Origin: Bacillota bacterium
Lineage (GTDB): Bacteria; Bacillota; Clostridia; Christensenellales; CAG-138
Assembly: GCA_023451115.1 (NCBI GenBank)
Contig: JAEXFV010000065.1
Span: forward strand, 1 to 21,042
DNA length: 21,042 bases
Reading direction: 5' to 3'
Part shown: positions 14,730 to 21,042 of the stretch, one piece after another
Layout of the letters: every line of letters starts with the position of its first letter
Numbering within the stretch: the first letter of the stretch is position 1
Translations under genes and position numbers: made by a program
The notes under the pieces: model-generated
Databases searched by the model: none
What the model saw: the letters and a program-made list of their open reading frames with translations, nothing else
Told to the model about the DNA's origin: nothing

Positions 14730-15200
14730 GTGAAAAAGGAAGCGCGCCTTTACAATATTCTGTTTCCAATATGGCTGTTCTGGCTGTGGCCTACTGGGGC
14801 TTGGCTGCTTCTGCTTCCCGCCAACTTCGCCATTGACAGCCTGGTTTTGTGCCTTGCCATGGCACGGCAGCCCATGGAAAACAAACGTGCGGTGTGGAAG
14901 CGAAGCATTTTGAAAATATGGGCCATTGGATTTGCCAGCGATTTGATTGGCGCTGCTGCCATCTTTGGTTTGATGCTGCTCATCGATGGAGTGGGGCTTC
15001 CCTGGGATACCTTCCATTTTCCTGGGACCACCCTGATGTCGCTGCCCGGCGTTGCGCTGGCAGGCGCGCTGATTTATGGCTTTAACAAACGGTTTTCCTT
15101 TCCAACATGCGGCTTACCTCCCGAGCAAATCCACAAACTCAGCCTTGCCCTTGCTATTTTTACCGCACCATACGCCATGCTGCTTCCGCTCTATGGATAA
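14730..15200 (+). CDS. Small hypothetical multi-spanning membrane protein
   Basis: I do not recognise this 156-residue protein. Hydrophobic segments near residues 10-45, 65-90, 100-120 and 135-155 suggest four or five membrane spans, with basic residues between the second and third. The start is uncertain. GTG at 14730 has a purine-rich GGGGGAAA just upstream. An in-frame TTG at 14703 would add nine residues and follows a weak AGAGG. It sits alone between two terminators, after parB and convergent with the phosphate transporter gene. A clean terminator and a credible reading frame support it as a gene. Confidence 0.65.
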   Translation: MKKEARLYNILFPIWLFWLWPTGAWLLLLPANFAIDSLVLCLAMARQPMENKRAVWKRSILKIWAIGFASDLIGAAAIFGLMLLIDGVGLPWDTFHFPGTTLMSLPGVALAGALIYGFNKRFSFPTCGLPPEQIHKLSLALAIFTAPYAMLLPLYG

Positions 15201-15204
15201 AATA

Positions 15205-15238
15205 AAAATGCCCGAACCCCACAGGGTCCGGGCATTTT
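15205..15238. terminator. Bidirectional terminator between convergent genes
   Basis: AAAATGCCCGAACCC (15205-15219) pairs with 15224-15238, one mismatch, with a 4-nt loop. Both ends carry an A/T run, so it can end the membrane-protein gene on the plus strand and the phosphate transporter gene on the minus strand. Confidence 0.9.
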
Positions 15239-15309
15239 AACAGGGCGTTATGTGAATTCCCCGCTAATTTGGCAACGGAAAAACACAACGGGGTGGAAAG
15301 GAAGCGGCC

Positions 15310-16932
15310 TTACTGGCCTTCCCGGTCTTTGGTGTTTGCAAACTGGGCAATATTCAGCGCATGGTCGGACACCCGCTCCAAGTCCGTAAGGATTTCCACA
15401 TAGATCATGCCCAAATCGGCCGTACAGCGCTGCTCGCTTAAGCGGATAATATGGTCGGCCTGGAGCTGATCCACCGTATCGTCAATTTCATCCTCCAGGG
15501 TGTTGATGGTTGCCATCATGCCGTCATCCGGCACGCAGAAGTGGGCATAGGCTTCATCCACAATGGTAAACACCTTTTCGCATAGGGCGAAGAGGCCAGT
15601 TCGGGCTTCTTCAGAAAATTGATTGGATTTCTCCCGGCAGAAAGCAGCATAGTCCACGATATTCTCCGCATGGTCGCCAATGCGTTCAATATCGGAAAGC
15701 ACATGGTATAGGGCGCTAAGATGCCGCGCATCGCTATGGGTGAGTTCCAGGGCGTTGATCCGCACCAGGGCTTTTGTGATTTCCTTGTTGAGGAAGTCAA
15801 TGGTTTCTTCATTTTGATGTACCCGTTCCAAAGCCCCATCCGACCAGGTAAACAGAGCATTGCAGGCGGTGCGCAGGTTATCCCGGGCAAGGCCTTCCAT
15901 GCGCTTCACTTCCGCGTCCGCTTGGGCAATGCCCACGCTGGCGGCGCCAAAGGCCATATCCGTAATGTGGAGCAGGCGGGGGCCGGTGTCTTCTTCTTCG
16001 CCGGGGATCAACTTGGTGGCGATTTTAGCCAGCAGGTTGGCACAGGGCAGCAGCAGGGCAGTGGTGGCCACGTTAAAAATGGTATGGGCGTTTGCAATTT
16101 GAGCCACGCCATTGCCGGGGGTAAGGGACTCAATCCAGGAGACAAAGGGGAGCGTTTGGGCAGCCACAATAAAGATGAGCGTGCCGGTGATGTTAAAGAG
16201 CAGGTGCACCAATGCCGTGCGCTTGGCGTTTTTGTTGGCGCCAATGGCAGCCATGATGGCGGCGATGGTGCAGCCGATATTCTGGCCGCACAACACATAG
16301 ATGGCGGAGTCCAGCCCAATCAATCCCTGCAGCGCCATAGCCTGCATCACGCCGATGGAAGCAGAGCTGGATTGCACCAGCAAAGTAAACAGCGCGCCTG
16401 CAGCCACACCAATAAACGGATTGGAGAAGCTTGTCATGGCTTGCTGGAACCAAACCACATCTTTTAGCGGCGCCATGGAAGTGCTCATAATGTTCATGCC
16501 CATGAACAGAATGCCCAAACCAGCCAGCACCTGGCCAAAATAGTGTAATTTTTTGTTTTTGATAAAGAGGAAGAGCACCACCCCAACAAAGGCAAACAGG
16601 GGAGCAATGGTGGTAACCTTTAAAGCGATGAGCTGGCCTGTCATGGTGGTGCCGATGTTAGCCCCCATGATCACGCCGATGGCTTGGGATAAATCCATGA
16701 GGCCTGCGTTGACAAAGCCTACGGTCATGGCCGTCATAGCGTTGGAACTTTGGATGAGCGCTGTGAGCGCCGCGCCCACCAGCATCCCCAGGAACCGGTT
16801 GCGCGTCAGCGTTTCCAGGATGCTTTTGAGCCGGGAGCCCGCCATGCGCTCTAGGCCGTCGCCCATCATGCGCATGCCGTAGAGGAAGAGGGCTAGTCCG
16901 CCCAACAACCCCAGCACTTCGGTAATCGTCAT
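15310..16932 (-). CDS. Na+/phosphate cotransporter with C-terminal PhoU domain
   Basis: This 540-residue inner-membrane protein is of the Na/Pi-cotransporter II (NptA/YjbB) family. Two inverted-repeat transport units carry the hallmark QSS motifs, ALIQSSNAMTA (about 58-68) and LVQSSSASIGV (near 190). Hydrophobic helices run to about residue 330. The remainder (about 350-530) is a soluble helical PhoU-like pair, with E/D-rich metal-binding stretches such as DIERIGDHAENIVDYA and DLERVSDHALNIA. The start (MTITEVLGL) follows AAGGCGG by about 8 nt. The longer frame to 17052 has no similarity and was not used. The family carries phosphate across the membrane with Na+; direction and physiological role vary. 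Confidence 0.9.
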   Translation of the reverse strand: MTITEVLGLLGGLALFLYGMRMMGDGLERMAGSRLKSILETLTRNRFLGMLVGAALTALIQSSNAMTAMTVGFVNAGLMDLSQAIGVIMGANIGTTMTGQLIALKVTTIAPLFAFVGVVLFLFIKNKKLHYFGQVLAGLGILFMGMNIMSTSMAPLKDVVWFQQAMTSFSNPFIGVAAGALFTLLVQSSSASIGVMQAMALQGLIGLDSAIYVLCGQNIGCTIAAIMAAIGANKNAKRTALVHLLFNITGTLIFIVAAQTLPFVSWIESLTPGNGVAQIANAHTIFNVATTALLLPCANLLAKIATKLIPGEEEDTGPRLLHITDMAFGAASVGIAQADAEVKRMEGLARDNLRTACNALFTWSDGALERVHQNEETIDFLNKEITKALVRINALELTHSDARHLSALYHVLSDIERIGDHAENIVDYAAFCREKSNQFSEEARTGLFALCEKVFTIVDEAYAHFCVPDDGMMATINTLEDEIDDTVDQLQADHIIRLSEQRCTADLGMIYVEILTDLERVSDHALNIAQFANTKDREGQ

Positions 16933-16958
16933 GCAATACACCGCCTTATAGTTAAAAA

Positions 16959-16986
16959 ATAATATCTTAAAATCAGAGGCAGCCAA
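16959..16986 (-). promoter_or_regulatory. Candidate promoter of the Na/Pi cotransporter gene
   Basis: On the minus strand TTGGCT (16986-16981) is followed after 16 nt by TATTAT (16964-16959), 26 nt before the start codon. No PHO-box-like repeat was recognised in the surrounding 150 bp. Confidence 0.4.
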
Positions 16987-17193
16987 ATGGCAAACCCTCG
17001 GATTTTGATAATCTCGCTCTCCTGCAGCCCCCAGCAGCCAGGGACTTCCCAAACGCCGTGCAAAAGCCTGCAGCGCTTACAACCTGATCAATAATTGCCA
17101 GTGTGACAGCAATTCGCCAAAATCACTCAGAATATAGTATAACATGGTTTTCACCAAGGGAGAAACAATATATCATAAGGATATAAAAAAACA

Positions 17194-17230
17194 TAAAAAA
17201 GCGGGCTGCCCCGGTATCCTGGGGCAGCCC
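17194..17230 (-). terminator. Terminator of the glnS-gltX unit
   Basis: A perfect 10-bp stem GGGCTGCCCC/GGGGCAGCCC (17230-17221 with 17212-17203) is followed on the minus strand by GC and a T-run, then a second T-run. It lies about 52 nt after the gltX stop codon. Confidence 0.92.
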
Positions 17231-17282
17231 TGCTGGCAAAAACGAATTAAAGGTTTGTTAGCATTTTATGTTTCTATGCGGC

Positions 17283-18731
17283 TTAACCCAGCCGCTCTCT
17301 TCCCAAGCGGATGCGGCGCAGGGTTTCCTCCCGCCCCAGCAACAGCCCAATTTCAATGGCGCCGCCAGGGGTGACCTGCTTGCCCGCCATGGCGATGCGC
17401 ACTGGCCAGAGCAGCGTGCCGTTTTTCAGGCCCTTTTCCTGGGCGAGATTTATCAGGGCGTCATGGAGGGGGGCTTCCTCCCATTGGGGCAGCGCCTCCA
17501 GCACCGGCAGCACCAGGTCCAGAATTTCCCGGGAAACTTCGGGATTGGTTTTGGACTTTTTGTTGGTAAAGAAGTCCACAGGATAGGCCTCGTCCAACTG
17601 GGCTAAAAAGTCAACCATGCCGGGGATCTGGGTAAACACTTCCACTCGGGGCTGTAAAATGCGGGCCAGGATGGCATGATCCATACCGGCGATTCCCGCC
17701 TGCTCATAATAGGGCAATGCATGGGCGGTGAATTCTTCGGGGGACATGCTGCGGATGTACTCGGCATTGAGCCAGGTGAGTTTGGCTTTATCAAAAATGG
17801 CAGGGGACTTGCTCATGCCTTCTATGGAGAAGGCTGCAATCAGCTCCGCCAGGGTAAAACGCTCCCGGTCGTCCCCGGGGTTCCAGCCCAACAGGGCAAT
17901 ATAGTTGAGCACCGCCTCTTTTAGGTAACCTTCCGCTACCAGGTCCTGAAAGGAGGCGTCTCCTGTGCGCTTGGAAAGCTTATGCTGGGCGTCCTTCATA
18001 ATGGGGGGCATGTGGATATACTGGGGGATTTCCCAGCCAAAGGCCTGATAAAGCAGGTTGTATTTGGGGGTGGAGGACAGATACTCCATCCCGCGCATCA
18101 CATGGCTGATGGCCATCAAATGGTCGTCCACCACGTTGGCAAAGTTGTAGGTGGGCATTTTGTCCGCTTTGATGAGCACATTGTCGTCCAACGTGCTGTT
18201 GTCCACGGTGATGGTGCCAAACAGCAGGTCGGTAAAGGAGGTTTGCCCGGTGAGGGGCACATTTTGCCGCACCACGTATGGAACGCCTGCGTCAAGCTTT
18301 GCCTGGATTTCCTCCGGGGAAAGATGCAGGCAGTGTTTGTCGTATTTAAAGGTTTCTCCCCGGGCGGCGGCAGCTTCCCTGCGGGCCTCCAGCTCTTCCT
18401 TGGTGCAGAAACAGCGGTAGGCATGGCCGCTGCGGATGAGCTGCTCAGCATAGGGCTGGTACAAATCCCGGCGCTGGCTTTGCACATAGGGGCCGTAATC
18501 CCCGCCTACGTCGGGGCCTTCGTCCCAGTTCATGCCAACGGATTTTAAGGTGTCATAGATGATTTCCGTAGCGCCTTCCACAAAACGCTCCTGATCCGTG
18601 TCCTCAATGCGCAGCAAAAAACGGCCGCCCTGCTTGCGGGCGAACAGGTAAGCATACAACGCGCTTCTGAGATTGCCAATGTGCATATATCCAGTGGGGC
18701 TGGGCGCAAAACGGGTGCGTACAACAGACAT
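17283..18731 (-). CDS. gltX: Glutamyl-tRNA synthetase
   Basis: This 482-residue class I synthetase charges tRNA-Glu in the cytoplasm. The HIGH-type motif HIGN is at 17-20 and the KMSKS-type motif KLSKR at 251-255. A zinc site of the CxC...CxH kind (C107, C109, C134, H136) is intact. A helical anticodon-binding domain occupies the C-terminal third. AAGGAGG lies 6 nt before the ATG. It follows glnS on the same strand with a 194-nt gap and no clear terminator between, so co-transcription is likely. Because a GlnRS is present, this enzyme may be discriminating (tRNA-Glu only), but that cannot be read from the motifs alone. Confidence 0.95.
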   Translation of the reverse strand: MSVVRTRFAPSPTGYMHIGNLRSALYAYLFARKQGGRFLLRIEDTDQERFVEGATEIIYDTLKSVGMNWDEGPDVGGDYGPYVQSQRRDLYQPYAEQLIRSGHAYRCFCTKEELEARREAAAARGETFKYDKHCLHLSPEEIQAKLDAGVPYVVRQNVPLTGQTSFTDLLFGTITVDNSTLDDNVLIKADKMPTYNFANVVDDHLMAISHVMRGMEYLSSTPKYNLLYQAFGWEIPQYIHMPPIMKDAQHKLSKRTGDASFQDLVAEGYLKEAVLNYIALLGWNPGDDRERFTLAELIAAFSIEGMSKSPAIFDKAKLTWLNAEYIRSMSPEEFTAHALPYYEQAGIAGMDHAILARILQPRVEVFTQIPGMVDFLAQLDEAYPVDFFTNKKSKTNPEVSREILDLVLPVLEALPQWEEAPLHDALINLAQEKGLKNGTLLWPVRIAMAGKQVTPGGAIEIGLLLGREETLRRIRLGRERLG

Positions 18732-18925
18732 GATTGCCTCCTTATTACTAGACAGAGGGAACCATTGGGGAACCTTTTTACACGAAAGATCCCCCAAAGC
18801 CCTTCATAAAGCTGTAAAACATACATGGTTTGTGTGGGGGCTTTGCAGCAAAGCTGGGACCGAAAGCGTTTTCTTCCGGCTGCGCCGGCAAAGCCAGCCC
18901 AGGGGGTGACCCTTAGGGAAAAGCG
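18732..18925 (-). other. glnS-gltX intergenic hairpins
   Basis: This 194-nt spacer includes a perfect 7-bp hairpin GCTTTGC-a-GCAAAGC (18840-18854), a CCGGC/GCCGG hairpin near 18875-18890, and complementary AAAGCCC/GGGCTTT segments. None has a U-tract in the minus direction, so they look like processing or stabilising structures rather than a terminator. No convincing promoter for gltX was found. Confidence 0.45.
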
Positions 18926-20563
18926 TTAACCTTTCCAGCTGTCCTTGAGCTCCACCACCCGGTTGAATACAGGGGATTGGGGCGTATGGTCAAGGTCGGC
19001 ACAGAAGTAGCCAACCCGCATAAACTGGGATTTATCCCCTGGCTTTTCGTTGGCCAGGGCAGGCTCTACAAACGCTTCCTTTACAACCAGGCTGTTGGGG
19101 TTCAAGCTGTTGAGGAAATCATCCTTATCCACGATTTCCGATGTAATCAACGGCTCATAGAGCCGCACCTGCGCTTTTACCGCATCTGCAGCGCACACCC
19201 AGTGCAGCGTGCCCTTAACTTTGCGCTGGCAAAGGCCGGACTTGCTCTGCGGGTCGTAAGTGCAATAAACTGTGGTTACCTTGCCGGTTTCATCCGTGTC
19301 CCAACGCTGGCACTGGACGATGAAAGCGCCCTTGAGCCGCACTTCCCCTTCCGGCTTGAGGCGGAAATACTTTTTGGGCGGGTCAATCATAAAATCATCC
19401 CGCTCAATGTACAGCTCCCGGCCAAAGCGCAAGGTGCGCTCGCCCATCTCCGGCACGTTGGGGTGGTTTTCCAGGGAAATTTCTTCAAACTCACCCTCGG
19501 GCCAGTTTTCAATCATCAGGCGGATGGGGTCGATCACCGCCATCATGCGAGGCGCATGGGCGTTCAGGTCCTCCCGGATGCAGTGCTCCAGCATAGCGGT
19601 TTCCACCGTGGAATCGGCCTTGGCCACTCCCACCCGGGTGAGGAAGTCTTTGATGGACTCCGGCGTATATCCCCTGCGGCGCAGCCCGCACAGGGTAGGC
19701 ATGCGGGGGTCGTCCCAGCCGGAAACATGGCCGCCCTCCACCAGCTGGCGCAAGTATCGCTTGGACATGATGGTGTTGGTCAGGTTCAGCCGGGCAAACT
19801 CAATCTGCCGGGGCTTATGGGCAAACTCGCACTGTTCGATTACCCAGTCATACAAAGGCCGGTGGGCCTCATACTCCAGGGAGCACAGGGAATGGGTAAC
19901 GCCCTCAATGGCATCCTGAATGGGGTGAGCAAAGTCATACATGGGATAGATGCACCATTTGTCCCCTGTGTGATGGTGGGACATGTGGATGATGCGGTAC
20001 ATAGCCGGATCCCGCATGTTGATGTTGGGGGAGGCCATGTCGATTTTTGCCCGCAGCGTCCTGCTGCCGTCCGGGAATTCCCCGTTTTTCATACGCTGGA
20101 ACAGGTCCAGGTTTTCCTCCACGGACCGGTCCCGCCAGGGGGAGTTTTTGCCCGGTTCAGTGAGGGTGCCCCGGTATTCCCGCATTTGCTCTTTTGTCAG
20201 GTCGCACACATAGGCAACGCCTTTTTTAATCAGCTTAACCGCCAGGTCATAGCAGGTGTCAAAATAATCCGAGCCATAGAACACGTGATCCCACTGGAAG
20301 CCCAGCCAGCGGATATCCTCCTGAATGGCGTCCACAAATTCTTCGTCTTCTTTGGTAGGGTTGGTGTCGTCATACCGCAGGTTGCATTTGCCGCCGTACT
20401 GCTCTGCCATAGAAAAGTCGATAAACAAAGCCTTTGCATGGCCGATATGTAAATATCCGTTGGGCTCGGGAGGAAAGCGGGTTTGCACCCGGGCTTCCTT
20501 TTGCTGCATATCCTGCTCGATCGCCTCTTCAATAAAGTTTTTGGATTTTTGCAGCTCTTCCAT
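18926..20563 (-). CDS. glnS: Glutaminyl-tRNA synthetase
   Basis: This 545-residue class I synthetase charges tRNA-Gln directly. FPPEPNGYLHIGHAKAL (30-46) is the GlnRS-type HIGH motif and MSKR (266-269) the KMSKS motif. The two beta-barrel anticodon domains fill the C-terminal part (about 340-540). The length is near that of E. coli GlnRS. AGGGG lies about 9 nt before the ATG. Most Firmicutes make Gln-tRNA by the GatCAB amidotransferase route. A GlnRS here points to a clostridial lineage that acquired the enzyme. It is first in the glnS-gltX pair and has a structured leader of about 180 nt. Confidence 0.95.
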   Translation of the reverse strand: MEELQKSKNFIEEAIEQDMQQKEARVQTRFPPEPNGYLHIGHAKALFIDFSMAEQYGGKCNLRYDDTNPTKEDEEFVDAIQEDIRWLGFQWDHVFYGSDYFDTCYDLAVKLIKKGVAYVCDLTKEQMREYRGTLTEPGKNSPWRDRSVEENLDLFQRMKNGEFPDGSRTLRAKIDMASPNINMRDPAMYRIIHMSHHHTGDKWCIYPMYDFAHPIQDAIEGVTHSLCSLEYEAHRPLYDWVIEQCEFAHKPRQIEFARLNLTNTIMSKRYLRQLVEGGHVSGWDDPRMPTLCGLRRRGYTPESIKDFLTRVGVAKADSTVETAMLEHCIREDLNAHAPRMMAVIDPIRLMIENWPEGEFEEISLENHPNVPEMGERTLRFGRELYIERDDFMIDPPKKYFRLKPEGEVRLKGAFIVQCQRWDTDETGKVTTVYCTYDPQSKSGLCQRKVKGTLHWVCAADAVKAQVRLYEPLITSEIVDKDDFLNSLNPNSLVVKEAFVEPALANEKPGDKSQFMRVGYFCADLDHTPQSPVFNRVVELKDSWKG

Positions 20564-20600
20564 AAAACACGCCCCTTTTCTGATGATCTTTTGTTGCAGT

Positions 20601-20636
20601 GAAAAATCTTCCCCAAAGCCATTGGGGCTTGGGGAA
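20601..20636 (-). terminator. Terminator-like hairpin in the glnS leader
   Basis: In minus-strand order 20636-20626 pairs with 20620-20609 (11 bp with one bulge), and the next bases are GATTTTTC. This has the form of an intrinsic terminator but lies inside the leader, about 45 nt before the glnS start. A second perfect hairpin, GTCAAAGCC/GGCTTTGAC, precedes it (about 20655-20676). Both contain AAAGCC/GGCTTT and could pair alternatively, which suggests attenuation; no known riboswitch class was recognised. Confidence 0.5.
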
Positions 20637-20748
20637 CTCCATCAAGGGGCCGCGTCAAAGCCTGTGGCTTTGACCACCTACCATCCATTTCCTGGAGTGG
20701 AGAAGGCGCCCCGCTTTTTATGCAAAGCAAAAAGCTTTGGCAACCTTT

Positions 20749-20778
20749 ATTATCCTGCACAAAAGGGGGAATTGTCAA
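20749..20778 (-). promoter_or_regulatory. Promoter of glnS-gltX
   Basis: On the minus strand TTGACA (20778-20773), an 18-nt spacer and GATAAT (20754-20749) form a good sigma-A-type promoter. The start point would be near 20742, giving a leader of about 180 nt with several hairpins. Confidence 0.7.
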
Positions 20779-20830
20779 TCGCAGAGGGGAGAATTTTCCG
20801 GAAAATAGGAGAAAGGATTGTATAGGGGGT

Positions 20831-21040
20831 AGAAAAGTATGGGAAGTCTCTTGAGGGCATGGGTGTTTCCGCTACAGGCAGTAATGATATCTTGTAAAAA
20901 AGAAATGGGGAGTCACCTGCGGGGACACGGGCGTTCCCCGTTACAGGCAGCAGTGATATCTTGTAAAAAGAAAAGGGAAGTCTCCTGCGGGGACACGAAC
21001 GCCCCAAGGCTACCCCCCATTCCAAACCCTTCCCCCCTAC
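20831..21040. repeat. Tandem ~67-bp repeats, three copies
   Basis: Three imperfect direct copies begin near 20831, 20898 and 20966 and are spaced 66 and 68 bp. Each starts with an AGAAA(A/T)GGG-type stretch and AGTC, followed by a TGCGGGGACACG-type stretch. The first two continue into ACAGGCAG(C/T)A(G/A)TGATATC and TTGTAAAA. The third diverges after the GGGGACACG part and becomes the 56-bp inverted repeat. No gene is evident. The copies differ at many positions and there are no unique spacers. Confidence 0.75.
20985..21040 (-). repeat. 56-bp inverted repeat, right copy
   Basis: This is an exact reverse complement of 340-395. It overlaps the third unit of the tandem repeat array and reaches almost to the end of the window. 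Confidence 0.8.
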
Positions 21041-21042
21041 GA

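Noticed and set aside
18977..20452. 491-codon open frame on the plus strand opposite glnS
   Set aside because: It is a mirror frame of glnS with no start signal and histidine/glycine/valine-rich composition typical of antisense frames.
20750..21025. 91-codon minus-strand frame through the tandem repeats
   Set aside because: Its repeated peptide simply reflects the DNA repeat, it has no start signal, and it overlaps the glnS promoter.
340..21040. Composite transposon bounded by the 56-bp inverted repeats
   Set aside because: There is no transposase or target-site duplication, and the enclosed genes are core functions (parAB, glnS, gltX).
20831..21042. CRISPR array
   Set aside because: Units are 66-68 bp with divergence across their whole length, there are no unique spacers of uniform size, and no cas genes are present.

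Overview
The window reads as chromosomal DNA from a GC-rich member of the Clostridia. The support is strong AGGAGG-type ribosome binding sites, T-box riboswitches, DUF1540 and DUF3842 proteins, a Soj/Spo0J (ParA/ParB) pair with Bacillus-type parS sites, and a neighbouring GlnRS and GluRS. No rRNA, tRNA, phage gene, transposase or CRISPR array was recognised. Placement below class level is not supported by what I can see.

Layout. (1) Positions 1-422 are non-coding, rich in hairpins, and end in a 56-bp sequence that recurs inverted at the right edge. (2) Positions 423-5524, minus strand, hold two transcription units, each opened by a good sigma-A-type promoter and a T-box leader. The upstream unit is T-box 2, an HTH-cupin regulator and acyl-CoA synthetase B. 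The downstream unit is T-box 1 and acyl-CoA synthetase A. The specifier codons read as AUC (Ile) for T-box 2 and GUC (Val) for T-box 1. (3) Positions 5620-6894, plus strand, carry divergent threonine deaminase (ilvA). (4) Positions 7054-8220, minus strand, carry a short QueG-like iron-sulfur protein and a DUF3842 protein. (5) Positions 8564-8734 encode a DUF1540 cysteine-rich miniprotein. (6) Positions 8926-12481 form an XRE regulator/ABC ATPase/ABC permease operon. (7) Positions 12486-14636 contain two perfect parS sites and parA-parB, which suggests proximity to the replication origin. (8) Positions 14730-15200 encode a small membrane protein. (9) Positions 15310-16986, minus strand, encode a Na/phosphate cotransporter-PhoU fusion. 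(10) Positions 17194-20778, minus strand, carry glnS then gltX, with a terminator-like hairpin in the glnS leader. (11) Positions 20831-21042 hold tandem repeats and the second copy of the 56-bp inverted repeat.

The most interesting system is at 423-6894. Two closely related medium-chain-type acyl-CoA synthetases appear to be switched on by shortage of charged tRNA-Val and tRNA-Ile respectively, beside threonine deaminase. A T-box turns genes on when an amino acid is scarce, so the simplest reading is biosynthetic. The enzymes would activate scavenged branched-chain acids (isobutyrate, 2-methylbutyrate) to acyl-CoAs, which 2-oxoacid:ferredoxin oxidoreductases encoded elsewhere could reductively carboxylate to the keto acids of Val and Ile. 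The specifier assignment comes from direct alignment. The substrates are inference.
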